Part shown: piece after piece, positions 51,727-61,860 of the stretch | How the letters are laid out: every line of letters starts with the position of its first letter | Numbering within the stretch: the stretch's first letter is position 1 | Source of the DNA: Chitinophaga solisilvae | Lineage (GTDB): Bacteria; Bacteroidota; Bacteroidia; Chitinophagales; Chitinophagaceae | Reading direction: 5' to 3' | Assembly: GCF_009928525.1 (NCBI RefSeq) | Contig: NZ_JAABOK010000013.1 | Span: 62,001 to 126,000 of the forward strand | DNA: 64,000 bases | Position numbers and translations under genes: made by a program | Notes under the pieces: generated by a model | Databases searched by the model: none | What the model was told of the DNA's origin: nothing | The model's input: the letters and a program-made list of their open reading frames with translations, nothing else

Positions 51727-54700
51727 ATGAAAGAAAGGATACTCATCACTTTCGCCTTTTTGCTGTTTTATGCCAGCTCCTTTGCCCAGACAGGGATTTC
51801 AGGAACGGTGACAGACAAAAACAACCAGCAGCCCATCATCGGGGCTACCGTCATGGCCGGAAAAACAGGTACTGTCACCAATACCGCCGGGAAATTTACC
51901 CTGCAGGTTCCTGCCGGTACTACCACCCTCCACATTACCTTCATCGGCTACAAATCACTGAATGTGCCCGTCACCGGCAACAAGGATTACCAGATCGGCC
52001 TGGAACCGGATGAACGCTCGCTGGAACAGCTGGTAGTAGTAGGTTACGGCACACAGAAAAAAGCCAACCTCACCGGCGCAGTCACTACCGTAGACGTGGC
52101 TAAAACCATGCAGAGCCGCCCTATCACCGATCCGTCAAAAGCCCTGCAGGGCATTGTTCCGGGGCTGAACATCTCCTTCTCCAACGGCGGCCTTACCCAG
52201 GCGCCCGCCATCAACATACGCGGAACAGGCAGTATCAACGGTACCAGCCGCCCGCTGCTGCTGGTAGACAACGTGGAAACGCCCGACCTCACGCTGATTA
52301 ATCCGGACGATATTGAAAGCATCTCTGTGCTGAAAGATGCGGCATCTACCTCCATATACGGCGCCAGAGCAGCTTTCGGCGTAGTGCTCATCAAAACAAA
52401 AAGCGGCGGCCGCAATACCCGCAGCACCGTACGCTATTCCAACAACTTTGGCTGGAGCACCCCTACCGCCCTGCCCGACTTCGCTGATCCGGTAAAAGAA
52501 CTGTCCGGCCTCATCGATGCCGGCGTACGCGCTGGTACCACCACCCCCGAACTGTTCGGTATGCAGCTCGCCAAACTCAGAGACGGCATTAAAAAATGGC
52601 AGGAACAATATGCCGGTAACCGCAATGGCATTGAAATGGTTCCCGGCGAAGACTTTGAGCTGAACCCCAAAGGGCCTACCTACTTCTACCGGGTATGGGA
52701 CGTAAAAGACATGATGCTCAAAAAATGGACGCCACAGCAGATACAGAATATCAGCATCTCCGGCGGCAGTGAAAAAATTGCCTACTACCTCTCCGGCGGA
52801 TATACCAACAGCGGTGGTATCATGAAAATGAACCCGGACAACCTGAAGAAATATAACATCACCGCAGGCGTAAACGCTTCTGTCAACAAATGGCTGGATG
52901 TAGATGTAAAAATGCTCTACCGCAATTTCAAATACGACTATCCTTATCAATACCAGAGTTACTTCCAGTACCTGTGGCGCTGGGGCGCCTATTTCCCCTA
53001 CGGCACCTACCAGGGGAAATATTTCCGCCATACACCCGGCTACCTTGCAGCGGCACAAACCAATACGGTGACAGATAACTATTCCCGTGTCAACCTCGGC
53101 GCTACGCTCAAACTCACCAAAGACCTGAACATCCGTGCCGACTATACCATCGGCCGCGATAATTCCACCCGGCACGTGATAGGCGGAAAGGTAACGGCAT
53201 GGGACTTCTGGGCTGCCGGCGCACTCGCATTAAACAACATCGCTTCTCCATCCCAGGATGTAGTGTCTTACCAGGCTGGCAACTACAAGGTGAATACCTT
53301 TAACATGTACGCCACCTACGATAAAAAACTCAACAAGGACCACTCCCTGAAACTCATGGCCGGTGTGAATGCAGAGGATGCAGATACCATCAACTACGGC
53401 GCTTACCACCGTAACTATCTCGACCCGACCAAACCTGAAATAACCCTCGCATCCGGCGATCAGCTGGTAGACGGCAGCCACCTGGCAAATGCCTATGCCG
53501 GCTTCTTCGGGCGTGTTAACTATGTATTTAAAGATAAATGGTTGCTGGAGCTGAACGGCCGCTACGACGGCGCTTCCGCATTCCCATATAACAACCGCTG
53601 GGCCTTCTTCCCCTCCGCTTCCGTGGGTTACCGGCTCACTGAAGAACCTTTCATGCAGACATTCAGACGCACGCTCAGCGATATGAAAATCCGCGCTTCC
53701 TACGGCGCACTCGGCAACCAGGATATGGGCGGCAAATGGTACATCCCGGCCATGACTGCCAGCACCGTTAACTGGGTAAACGGCGGAAACCTCGCCCTCG
53801 GCGTGGATCAGCCAAGAGCCGTAGCACCCAACCTTACCTGGGAAAGGGTGAAAACACTGGACATCGGTACCGACATCAGCCTGTTCAATAATCATATAGG
53901 CGTTACCGTTGACTGGTACCAGCGCAACACCGAAAACATGCTCGCCAACAAGGAAATACCTGCTACCTTCGGCGTATCCGCTCCCCGCGAAAACAGCGGC
54001 AGCTTCCGTACCCGCGGCTATGAAATAGCCATAGATGCCAATTACAGTATCAATAAAGACTGGCAGGTATATGGCACCGTAGCATTCTGGGACAGCAAAA
54101 CCGTTTTTACCGAATGGAACAACCCTTCCATGCTGCTCTCACAGAACTACAAAGGCAAAGTGCTGGGAGAAATATGGGGCTTTGAAACAGACCGCTTCTT
54201 TACCAAAGACGATAAAATCAGCGAACTGCCGGATCAGAAAAAACTCGCCTCCGGTAACTTTGTGTTTGGTCCGGGCGACGTAAAATACAAGGACCTTAAC
54301 AACGATTCCGTCATCAATGCCGGTAAGGTTACCCTCAATGATCACGGCGATCTGAAAGTAATAGGGAACAGCCTGCCCCGCTACCAGTACAGCTTCCGTA
54401 TAGGTACTACCTATAAGGGGCTGGACCTGGACATCCTCTTCCAGGGTGTAGGCAAACAGAACTACTGGGGCCTCGGCGATATCACCCTCCCGCTGTACCG
54501 CGGCAATGATATCCTCTATGATCATCAGCTGGACTTCTGGACAGAAAGTAATCCGGACGCCAAATACCCGCGTCCGTTCCCGGGTAACACCAACGGCACC
54601 ATCAACGGCCTGCTCAGCGGGAGCAACAACTTCTACCCGCAGTCAAAATACCTGCTGAACCTGGCTTACCTCCGGCTGAAAAATATTACCCTGGGATATA

Positions 54701-54894
54701 CGCTGCCTTCACATCTCGTGAAAAGAATGCACATACAACGGTTACGCATATACGCCAGCGGTCAGAACCTGGGCGAAATCAGCAATGTAGGCGTTCCGCT
54801 GGATCCGGAAATCACCACCGGCGAAGCTAACATCTTCGGCAGAACATTCCCCTTCCAGCGTACTTATTCCTTCGGATTACAGGTTACACTCTAA
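51727..54894 (+). CDS. SusC/RagA family TonB-linked outer-membrane transporter
   Basis: A 1055-residue importer: signal peptide (to about 20, ending FAQ), carboxypeptidase-regulatory-like domain (TGISGTVTDKNNQQPIIGA), plug with IESISVLKDAASTSIYGARAAFGV, and barrel ending GLQVTL. It pairs with the SusD gene 11 nt downstream. A DeoR regulator lies upstream on the other strand. The S9 peptidase gene after SusD, across a terminator, hints at a peptide-related substrate but does not prove it. Confidence 0.95.
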   Translation: MKERILITFAFLLFYASSFAQTGISGTVTDKNNQQPIIGATVMAGKTGTVTNTAGKFTLQVPAGTTTLHITFIGYKSLNVPVTGNKDYQIGLEPDERSLEQLVVVGYGTQKKANLTGAVTTVDVAKTMQSRPITDPSKALQGIVPGLNISFSNGGLTQAPAINIRGTGSINGTSRPLLLVDNVETPDLTLINPDDIESISVLKDAASTSIYGARAAFGVVLIKTKSGGRNTRSTVRYSNNFGWSTPTALPDFADPVKELSGLIDAGVRAGTTTPELFGMQLAKLRDGIKKWQEQYAGNRNGIEMVPGEDFELNPKGPTYFYRVWDVKDMMLKKWTPQQIQNISISGGSEKIAYYLSGGYTNSGGIMKMNPDNLKKYNITAGVNASVNKWLDVDVKMLYRNFKYDYPYQYQSYFQYLWRWGAYFPYGTYQGKYFRHTPGYLAAAQTNTVTDNYSRVNLGATLKLTKDLNIRADYTIGRDNSTRHVIGGKVTAWDFWAAGALALNNIASPSQDVVSYQAGNYKVNTFNMYATYDKKLNKDHSLKLMAGVNAEDADTINYGAYHRNYLDPTKPEITLASGDQLVDGSHLANAYAGFFGRVNYVFKDKWLLELNGRYDGASAFPYNNRWAFFPSASVGYRLTEEPFMQTFRRTLSDMKIRASYGALGNQDMGGKWYIPAMTASTVNWVNGGNLALGVDQPRAVAPNLTWERVKTLDIGTDISLFNNHIGVTVDWYQRNTENMLANKEIPATFGVSAPRENSGSFRTRGYEIAIDANYSINKDWQVYGTVAFWDSKTVFTEWNNPSMLLSQNYKGKVLGEIWGFETDRFFTKDDKISELPDQKKLASGNFVFGPGDVKYKDLNNDSVINAGKVTLNDHGDLKVIGNSLPRYQYSFRIGTTYKGLDLDILFQGVGKQNYWGLGDITLPLYRGNDILYDHQLDFWTESNPDAKYPRPFPGNTNGTINGLLSGSNNFYPQSKYLLNLAYLRLKNITLGYTLPSHLVKRMHIQRLRIYASGQNLGEISNVGVPLDPEITTGEANIFGRTFPFQRTYSFGLQVTL

Positions 54895-54905
54895 ACAGAC
54901 AACTC

Positions 54906-56570
54906 ATGAAAAAGCGTTTATACTTACCCGTTATATTAACCACCATCCTGGCAGCAACCGGATGTAAGAAATATGTAGATAAAGGCCTGCCGGACCAGTT
55001 CGATGATAACACTTTCTGGCGTTCGGAAGATAATGTCCGCAGTTACAACTGGGGCTTCTATGAGCTGTTTCCCGGATACGGCAACAACGCCACCTTCGGT
55101 GATTTCTATTTTACCAGCTTCTCTGACGATCAGGCCAGTCCGGCATTTGCCAGGTTCACACAGAACATTCCTGCCGGCACCGGCGGCACCAAATGGGATT
55201 TCAGCTATGTGCGCAAAGCCAACGTACTGCTGGAACGTGTTGACCAGGTACCTATGGCAGACGAAGCTAAAAACCACTGGAAAGGCGTTGCCCGCTTCTT
55301 CCGCGCACTCACCTATTTCAATATTGTAAAAGACTACGGCGATGCTCCCTGGATCGGTAAATCCATGGACATCACCAATACGGACCTGATCTATAAACCA
55401 CGCGATCCGCGCACCCTGGTGATGGACAGCGTACTGTCCGATCTCAACTTCGCCGTGGCCAATCTCCGTGAAAAGGATATTCCCAACACCATCAACCGGA
55501 GCGTGGCACTGGCGCTGAAGTCACGGGTATGCCTGTACGAAGGCACCTGGCGTAAATACCATGTGAAGGTAGCCCTGCCCGAAGCAGATAAATTTCTGAA
55601 AGCAGCCAAAGAAGCCAGTGAAGCACTCATGACCGGTACCTTTAAGCTGTCGCCGGATTATGTTACCCAGTACAATTCCCTGGACCTCGCCAACAACCAG
55701 GAAATCATCCTGTACAAGAAATACCTTCCGGGTTACCTGACGCATTCCGTAATAGGTTATCTCACCAGCAGCACACAGGAATCAGGACTCAGCAAATCCG
55801 CCATAGATGCCTACCTGTGTACAGACGGACTGCCGGTAAAGTTATCTCCGCTTTACAAGGGAGATGACACCATCATCAACACCAGGGCCAACCGGGACAA
55901 ACGGCTGCTTCTCTCCATTGATACCGTATTATGCTACAATACCAAACTGGTAGAAGGACGCAGCAGCAGCACCGGATATCGCCCGACCAAATTCCTTCAG
56001 CCGCTGGTGTCCAATGTGCTGGCGCCATACAACGATACTGATGCCCCCCTGTTCTGGTTAGCAGAAGTGCTGCTCAACTATGCGGAAGCAGCTGCAGAAC
56101 TCAGCGCTATGGGCCAGTACGCCTTCGTGCAGGCAGACCTTGACAAGTCCGTCAACCTCCTGCGCGCACGTGTGGGTATGCCCGCCCTCCAGGTGCTGGG
56201 CGACCAGGCGGCTGTTAACGGTACCGCCTATACGGACCCCGCCAGAGATCCCCAGGTACCGTCCCTCATCTGGGAAATAAGACGCGAAAGAAGAGTAGAG
56301 CTGATGCTCGACGGTTTCCGCTTCCATGACCTGATGCGCTGGGCCAAAGGCGATTACCTGAATACCAGTAACAAAGACATCTGGAGAGGCGCGAAAGTCC
56401 GCCCCAATCCTGATATTATCACCGATGCGGAAGGGTACCTTTTACCTTACAAACCAGCTGCCGCCTCCCGCACATTCGCAGATCCGAAAAATTACCTGCA
56501 ACCCATCCCCAGCGGACAGATTGCCCTCTACCCCAGCGGTAAGATGAGTCAGAATCCAGGCTGGGAATAA
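54906..56570 (+). CDS. RagB/SusD family lipoprotein
   Basis: A 554-residue outer-membrane lipoprotein with lipobox Cys20 followed by KK. SusD landmarks: DDNTFWRSEDNVRSYNWGFYELFPGYG, ARFFRALTYFNIVKDYGDAPWIG and the C-terminal ERRVELMLDGFRFHDLMRW. The NWGFY variant of the early segment and the length are like those of larger SusD proteins. Partner of the SusC just upstream. Closed by the terminator at 56617. Confidence 0.94.
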   Translation: MKKRLYLPVILTTILAATGCKKYVDKGLPDQFDDNTFWRSEDNVRSYNWGFYELFPGYGNNATFGDFYFTSFSDDQASPAFARFTQNIPAGTGGTKWDFSYVRKANVLLERVDQVPMADEAKNHWKGVARFFRALTYFNIVKDYGDAPWIGKSMDITNTDLIYKPRDPRTLVMDSVLSDLNFAVANLREKDIPNTINRSVALALKSRVCLYEGTWRKYHVKVALPEADKFLKAAKEASEALMTGTFKLSPDYVTQYNSLDLANNQEIILYKKYLPGYLTHSVIGYLTSSTQESGLSKSAIDAYLCTDGLPVKLSPLYKGDDTIINTRANRDKRLLLSIDTVLCYNTKLVEGRSSSTGYRPTKFLQPLVSNVLAPYNDTDAPLFWLAEVLLNYAEAAAELSAMGQYAFVQADLDKSVNLLRARVGMPALQVLGDQAAVNGTAYTDPARDPQVPSLIWEIRRERRVELMLDGFRFHDLMRWAKGDYLNTSNKDIWRGAKVRPNPDIITDAEGYLLPYKPAAASRTFADPKNYLQPIPSGQIALYPSGKMSQNPGWE

Positions 56571-56576
56571 TTAGCT

Positions 56577-56790
56577 GAGATCGGGTTATTTTATTATCTG
56601 AGATTTATAGCTGACAGCGATGCCTTCCGGACTTCCGGAAGGCATCGCTTATTTGATTACTTTTTTATTTGAGATTACAGCGGTAAAAATTACCACCGGA
56701 ACCGGTAAAAATGGCTACCAAACAGCATAGAAGTCATCTTTATGAGCTACAAATCCCAAATAATAAAATCTCAAATAATAAAATATCTTA
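56577..56790. repeat. P9: remnants of a type B palindrome around a terminator
   Basis: Fragments GGTTATTTTATTATCTGAGATTT (left, in part) and AAATCTCAAATAATAAAAT (right, in part) flank the SusD terminator but no longer form a continuous stem. The right remnant runs into the reading frame of the S9 peptidase gene upstream of its real start. Confidence 0.45.
56617..56648 (+). terminator. Terminator of the SusC/SusD operon
   Basis: A perfect 14-bp stem GCGATGCCTTCCGG / CCGGAAGGCATCGC with an ACTT loop, followed by a T-rich stretch. It separates the SusD gene from the S9 peptidase gene, which therefore needs its own promoter or partial readthrough. Confidence 0.85.
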
Positions 56791-56804
56791 GCTATTTTGC
56801 GAAC

Positions 56805-59636
56805 ATGAGAAATATGTTTCTGGCCTTCTCTATGCTGGGGGCCACTTTTGCTTATGCACAGCAACCTGTAAAGAAGCCGCTGGATCATAGTGTGTATGAC
56901 AGCTGGCAGAGTATCGGTACACAACTGATCAGTAACAACGGACAATGGGTGGTGTATACTGTCACGCCACAGGAAGGAGATGCTTCCCTTGTCATCTATG
57001 ACCGCAAAACAGCTACGTCTGTCACCGTTCCACGGGGTAGCAGTCCTGCTATTTCACAGGATTCCCGTCATGTGGTTTTCAGCATCAAACCTTTTTATAA
57101 AGATACCCGCGAAGCGAAAATCAAAAAAAAGAAAGGTCCTGAAATGCCGAAGGATTCCATCGGTATCATAGAACTGGGTAAGCCCGGCATCGTGAAATTT
57201 CCTGGTGTAAAATCCTTTAAAATACCTGCCAAAGGCAGTGGCCTGCTGGCTTTCTTAACAGAGAAACCGGCGGCAGACAGTGCTAAAAGTAAAAAAACAA
57301 AAACCGGAAAAGATACGGACAGCGACCGTGCCGACGATGACAAAAGCGGTGCAGGCAGCGCTGAGAGTGGTATGCTGGTGATCCGTCAGCTGCACACCGG
57401 CATACAGGATACCATTAAAAATGTGGCAGATTATGCCATCAGCAAACCTGGCAACAACCTGCTCATCAGCATTACATCCGATAAAAAAGATTCCCTTTCC
57501 CGCACCGGCGTATTGCTGTGGCATGCCGCCACCCGCAAAGCAGATACGCTGAGTCGTGGTTACGGCGACTATAAACAGTTTGCCTTCGACGAAAAAGGTG
57601 AACAGGCCGCTTACTTCGGTACGCGCGACAGTGCCAGAGCGTTACAGCAGTTCTATCAACTGTATTATTACAAACCGGGGCAGGACAGCGCCATCGTTGC
57701 GGTGAACAAAAACACCAGCGGCGTGCCTTCCAACTGGACAATCAGCGCCAACAGCCTCATTTATTTCAGCGAAGAAGGAAAACGGCTTTTCTTCGGAACC
57801 GCGCCGGTATTGCCTGCAAAGGATACCACCATCGTTGATTTCGAAGTAGCTAAAGTAGATATCTGGAATTATAAAGATGATTACCTGCAGCCCATGCAGC
57901 TGAAAAATGCGGATAAGGAACTTAAAAGAAGCTATGCTGCCGTATATTATCCGGCAGCCAGGCGCATGATTCAGCTGGCAGACAAAGACATGGAAACCGT
58001 AGTGGTGCCGGCAAAAAATGACGGACCTTACGCACTGGGATATACCGACAAAGGAGAACGTATTTCCCTGCAATGGATAGGACGCACGCTTAAAACCGCT
58101 TATCTCATCAACCTGGAAGACGGTACCCGTAAGAAAATCAAGGACAGGCTGGATGGCTTCTTCCTTATCTCTCCCGCCGGCAATTATATCAGCTGGTATG
58201 ACCTCGTTAACAAAGAATGGGTTGCCTATAACAACACTGCCGGTACCACGGTGAATATGAGCAAAGGTATCACCACCGCTGTTTTTGATGAGGAAGACGA
58301 TCATCCGGATGTACCGGAAGCCTATGGTATGGCCGGCTGGATGCAGGACGACCAGGCAGTGCTGATATATGACCGTTATGATATCTGGCAGGCAGATCCT
58401 TCCGGGAAACGCCCGGCTTTCCTGCTGACAGGAGGCGAAGGCCGCCGGAATAAAATACGCTTCCGCCAGGTACGGCTGGATGCAGAGCAGAAATTTTTCA
58501 AGGCTGATGAAACCCTGATCCTGTCTGCTTTTTCAGACAGCACCCGTTACAATGGTTATTACTCCCTGCGTTTACCCGGTAAATCAGGAAAGATAAAACA
58601 GCAGCCCAAACAGCTGGTCTTCAGCCCAAACAGTTATCCTGAGCTGATCCGCGCAAAGGACGCACCTGTATATGCCTTTACCAGGGCCAGCTACACCGCT
58701 TCTCCCGATGTTTATACCGGCGAAGAAATGGCGAAAGCAGTAAAGATCAGCAGCACCAACCCTCAGCAGCAAAGCTATAACTGGGGAACTGCAGAACTGT
58801 ACAAATGGACCACCTTCAGCGGCAAACAGGCAGAAGGCATACTCTATAAACCAGAAGATTTCGACAGCAATAAAAAATACCCCGTTATTTTCTATTTCTA
58901 TGAAAAGCTGACGGATGGCCTGTTTAACTATCATGCACCGGCACCTACGCCTTCCCGGCTGAATATCTCCTTCTTTGTGAGCCGCGGCTACCTGGTGTTT
59001 GCACCGGATATTACCTACGAAAACGGATATCCCGGCAAGAGCGCATATGATTACATTGTAAGCGCCGCAGAAGATATTGCGCGTAAGCCGTGGGCCGACG
59101 GTAAGAACATGGGTATCCAGGGACAGAGCTGGGGCGGTTATCAGGTAGCTTACCTGATTACACAGACGCCGCTGTTCAAAGCTGCATGGGCAGGCGCTCC
59201 TGTTGCCAATATGACCAGCGCTTACGGTGGTATCCGCTGGGAAAGTGGTATGAACAGGCAGTTCCAGTACGAACATTCGCAGAGCCGCATCGGGGCCACC
59301 TTGTGGGAAAAGCCGGAACTGTACATCGAAAATTCTCCGCTGTTCAATCTGCCCCGCGTGACCACGCCACTGGCAATAATGGCGAATGATGCCGACGGCG
59401 CAGTGCCCTGGTATCAGGGTATTGAGCTGTTCACCGGTCTGCGTCGTTTAGGCAAGCCCGTTTGGATGCTGAACTACAACAACGAAGCCCATAACCTGGT
59501 ACAGCGCCAGAACCGGAAAGATATCCAGCGCCGTGAACAGCAGTTTTTTGACCACTTCCTGAAAGGCGCTCCTGCGCCGCAATGGCTGGAATCCGGCGTG
59601 CCGGCGACGGAAAAAGGGATTAATTGGGGATTTTAA
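56805..59636 (+). CDS. S9 family prolyl oligopeptidase-type peptidase
   Basis: A 943-residue serine peptidase with a Sec signal peptide (to about 19, ending AYAQ). Most of the first 640 residues form a beta-propeller, with a charged low-complexity insert rich in Lys, Asp and Ser near 160-190. The C-terminal alpha/beta-hydrolase has the triad Ser775 (GQSWGGYQ), Asp864 (DGAVPWYQG) and His896 (NEAHN). Likely cleaves peptides in the periplasm. The start at 56805 is preferred to 56742 because the extra codons come from a palindrome remnant. Its stop codon lies inside the arm of palindrome P10. Confidence 0.93.
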   Translation: MRNMFLAFSMLGATFAYAQQPVKKPLDHSVYDSWQSIGTQLISNNGQWVVYTVTPQEGDASLVIYDRKTATSVTVPRGSSPAISQDSRHVVFSIKPFYKDTREAKIKKKKGPEMPKDSIGIIELGKPGIVKFPGVKSFKIPAKGSGLLAFLTEKPAADSAKSKKTKTGKDTDSDRADDDKSGAGSAESGMLVIRQLHTGIQDTIKNVADYAISKPGNNLLISITSDKKDSLSRTGVLLWHAATRKADTLSRGYGDYKQFAFDEKGEQAAYFGTRDSARALQQFYQLYYYKPGQDSAIVAVNKNTSGVPSNWTISANSLIYFSEEGKRLFFGTAPVLPAKDTTIVDFEVAKVDIWNYKDDYLQPMQLKNADKELKRSYAAVYYPAARRMIQLADKDMETVVVPAKNDGPYALGYTDKGERISLQWIGRTLKTAYLINLEDGTRKKIKDRLDGFFLISPAGNYISWYDLVNKEWVAYNNTAGTTVNMSKGITTAVFDEEDDHPDVPEAYGMAGWMQDDQAVLIYDRYDIWQADPSGKRPAFLLTGGEGRRNKIRFRQVRLDAEQKFFKADETLILSAFSDSTRYNGYYSLRLPGKSGKIKQQPKQLVFSPNSYPELIRAKDAPVYAFTRASYTASPDVYTGEEMAKAVKISSTNPQQQSYNWGTAELYKWTTFSGKQAEGILYKPEDFDSNKKYPVIFYFYEKLTDGLFNYHAPAPTPSRLNISFFVSRGYLVFAPDITYENGYPGKSAYDYIVSAAEDIARKPWADGKNMGIQGQSWGGYQVAYLITQTPLFKAAWAGAPVANMTSAYGGIRWESGMNRQFQYEHSQSRIGATLWEKPELYIENSPLFNLPRVTTPLAIMANDADGAVPWYQGIELFTGLRRLGKPVWMLNYNNEAHNLVQRQNRKDIQRREQQFFDHFLKGAPAPQWLESGVPATEKGINWGF

Positions 59637-59758
59637 AATAATTGCGAATTACGAATTGCGAATTACGAATGAAAAGCGAAGACCGAAGCGATAATATCCG
59701 CTTCGGTCTTCGCTTTTCATTCGTAATTCGTAATTCGCAATTCGTAATTATTTTAAAA
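59631..59758. repeat. Long palindrome P10, type A, overlapping a stop codon
   Basis: A 60-bp stem (59631-59690 and 59699-59758) with an 8-nt loop. It starts inside the last codons of the S9 gene: TTTTAAAATAATT includes the TAA. 7-nt units are followed by AAAAGCGAAGACCGAAGCG, i.e. 12-nt units, the same as in P5. Some 7-nt units differ between arms (GCG versus ACG). Confidence 0.88.
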
Positions 59759-59881
59759 AATGTATTATAAAATTACTAAATACTAAAATTTTATAATATA
59801 TTTACTTTAAGAATCGCCACTTTAGCGCATGGTGTGACTTGCAGCGATAGCGATATCCATTAACACCACATTTTTGCACCT

Positions 59882-60715
59882 ATGAATTTCCATATCTACC
59901 ATCCAGGGGACGCACTCCGTCCATTTGTAAAGCAATACTATTTCTGGGAAGATAATACCAGGGGGCTTATACAGCTACCGCAGCAGTTATTTGCCCTGGG
60001 AGATCAGTACATGGTATTTATCCAGCAGGGAGAGGCCTCGGTAAAACCTGCGCAACACGCTGCCTTCACACTGCCACAGCAGGCAGTAATCGGGCATCTG
60101 ACCTGTGCCTGTCACCTGCAGGTAAAGGGGCCTGTAAAAATGGTGATCGTTCAGCTGAATGCCTATGGCTGCTATCGTTTGCTGGGAATGAACGTACAGT
60201 CATTCACCAACTATTACCGCAACCTGGCCACGCAGGACAATAGCGCCTGGAATGCGTTAGCCGTGCAGCTGGCGCAGGCTGGCCAGTCAGACATACCCGG
60301 CATATTAAACCATGCATATGAACAGGCATTATCTGCCGGCAATCCGGCTCTTAAACAGGTGGATAAAATGGTGGATATGCTGTTATCCAGGCAGGGGAAC
60401 ATCAATATGGAAGAATTATCAAAAGCCTTCCGGATGTCCAAGCCAACAGTAGAGCGAATCTTCACAACGGTGGTAGGGTTACCTCCGCAGCTGTTTGCCC
60501 GTATGGCCCGCTTCAGGGCAGCACTGCGTGCCTTACAGCAGGTGAATACCCCGCGCTGGGAAATTACCCGCACCCCTTATTACAACCAGGCTATGTTTAT
60601 TCACGATTACCTGGAGTTTAACGGGGAAACGCCGTCCTGGTTTGCTCATGCCGGTCATGGCAGCATTGCGCACATGCCGGCGGCAACGGCCGTACCCGTA
60701 GCTGTGGCGAGTTAA
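59882..60715 (+). CDS. AraC family regulator with DUF6597-like sensor
   Basis: A 277-residue regulator. The N-terminal half (IYHPGDALRPFVKQYYFWED) is the sensor domain common in Bacteroidota AraC proteins (DUF6597-type, by memory). The C-terminal helix-turn-helix pair is INMEELSKAFRMSKPTVERIFTTVVG and WEITRTPYYNQAMFIHDYLEFNGETPSWF; the second ends without the usual recognition-helix extension. Target genes may be the GNAT gene that follows by 39 nt. Inducer unknown. Confidence 0.82.
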   Translation: MNFHIYHPGDALRPFVKQYYFWEDNTRGLIQLPQQLFALGDQYMVFIQQGEASVKPAQHAAFTLPQQAVIGHLTCACHLQVKGPVKMVIVQLNAYGCYRLLGMNVQSFTNYYRNLATQDNSAWNALAVQLAQAGQSDIPGILNHAYEQALSAGNPALKQVDKMVDMLLSRQGNINMEELSKAFRMSKPTVERIFTTVVGLPPQLFARMARFRAALRALQQVNTPRWEITRTPYYNQAMFIHDYLEFNGETPSWFAHAGHGSIAHMPAATAVPVAVAS

Positions 60716-60730
60716 AAAAAATGTCTATTT

Positions 60731-60749
60731 TAGTAACAAACCGTTACTA
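60731..60749. promoter_or_regulatory. Inverted repeat before the GNAT gene
   Basis: TAGTAAC-N5-GTTACTA, a perfect 7-bp inverted repeat, ends 5 nt before the GNAT start codon. It could be an operator or an RNA hairpin controlling translation. Confidence 0.38.
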
Positions 60750-60754
60750 CAGAC

Positions 60755-61204
60755 ATGACAACCATTGAAACACAGGAAGGTGAATTCCTGGTCTCCACCG
60801 ACAAATCAAAGCTGGATACAGCAGTGATTTATGACTATCTGGCGCATGAATCCTACTGGTCACAAAATATTCCCCGCAGCGTAGTAGAGAAATCGCTGCA
60901 GGGATCCTTGTGCTTCGGGCTATACCATCATCAGCAGCAGGTGGGCTTTGCCCGGCTGATTACCGACTATGCTACCTTCGCTTACCTCGCAGATGTGTTT
61001 GTACTGGAAGCCTACCGCGGCAGGGGGCTGTCTAAATTCCTGATGCGCTGTATTATAGCCCACCCGGACGTGGCAGGTTTAAGAAGAATAATGCTCGTCA
61101 CCTCCGATGCACACGGCCTGTATGAGCAGTTCGGCTTTACCGGCATCCCTAATCCCGAAAAAATGATGCAGCTTCATAAACCTGACATCTATACGAAAAA
61201 GTAG
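60755..61204 (+). CDS. GNAT family N-acetyltransferase
   Basis: A 149-residue acetyltransferase. The acetyl-CoA loop is RGRGLSKFL (after VFVLEAY, about 85-101). LVTSDAHGLYEQFGF near the C-terminus is typical of the family. Acts on an unknown amine in the cytoplasm. An AraC regulator lies directly upstream on the same strand. Confidence 0.9.
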   Translation: MTTIETQEGEFLVSTDKSKLDTAVIYDYLAHESYWSQNIPRSVVEKSLQGSLCFGLYHHQQQVGFARLITDYATFAYLADVFVLEAYRGRGLSKFLMRCIIAHPDVAGLRRIMLVTSDAHGLYEQFGFTGIPNPEKMMQLHKPDIYTKK

Positions 61205-61260
61205 TTTTTCCTTACCTTTCCGCTGTCAGAATATTACCTACGCACAACATAATATAAAAT

Positions 61261-61764
61261 ATGCACAACACAGCAGCGCAGTGGCGTGAACACCTAAACC
61301 TGGAGTCCCATGTTGAAGGCGGCTCCTTCCGTGAAACTTACCGCTCCGAATGGATGCTGGATATGAGCACTTTGCCTGCCGGCATGTCCGGTAACCGCAA
61401 TGCTTCCACCTCTATTTACTTTCTGCTGGAAGAAGGGCAGTTCTCGGCCTTCCACCGGATAGCTGCCGATGAGATATGGCATTTTTATGATGGACAGACG
61501 CTGATGATTTATGAGATAGCTCCCGGCGGAGACTTGCAGGTGCATAAGCTGGGGCGTAACCCTGCTGCAGGAGAACAGCTGCAGGTAGTTATTACTGCCG
61601 GCAACTGGTTTGCCTCCCGCGTAGAGATACCCGGTGCATTTGCCCTTACCGGCTGTACCGTGGCGCCGGGGTTCGATTTCGCCGACTTTGAGCTGGCAGA
61701 CAGAACCACCCTGCAGGCTGCCTATCCGCAGCATGCAGCTCTGATTGCTTCCCTGACCCGATAA
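61261..61764 (+). CDS. DUF985 cupin protein
   Basis: A 167-residue single-domain cupin of the DUF985 type. Motifs: ESHVEGGSFRETYRSE near the start, STSIYFLLEEGQFSAFHRIAADEIWHFYDG (metal-binding strand, about 49-78) and CTVAPGFDFADFELADR near the end. Relatives may be epimerases or isomerases, but no reaction is established. Cytoplasmic. 57 nt after the GNAT gene, possibly cotranscribed. Confidence 0.88.
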   Translation: MHNTAAQWREHLNLESHVEGGSFRETYRSEWMLDMSTLPAGMSGNRNASTSIYFLLEEGQFSAFHRIAADEIWHFYDGQTLMIYEIAPGGDLQVHKLGRNPAAGEQLQVVITAGNWFASRVEIPGAFALTGCTVAPGFDFADFELADRTTLQAAYPQHAALIASLTR

Positions 61765-61860
61765 CGCTAACGGACATACGATCATAAAGCCGGTGCTTTT
61801 CTGTAATTTACGGGCGCCGTTTTCCTGACTGTGTTATTAGTTCACCAATCTGTCATCTTC

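Noticed and set aside
52135..53175. Long open frame antisense to susC
   Set aside because: Same reasoning: low-complexity product opposite a certain gene.
56742..56804. Upstream start for the S9 peptidase
   Set aside because: The added residues are encoded by a palindrome remnant and precede a clear signal peptide.
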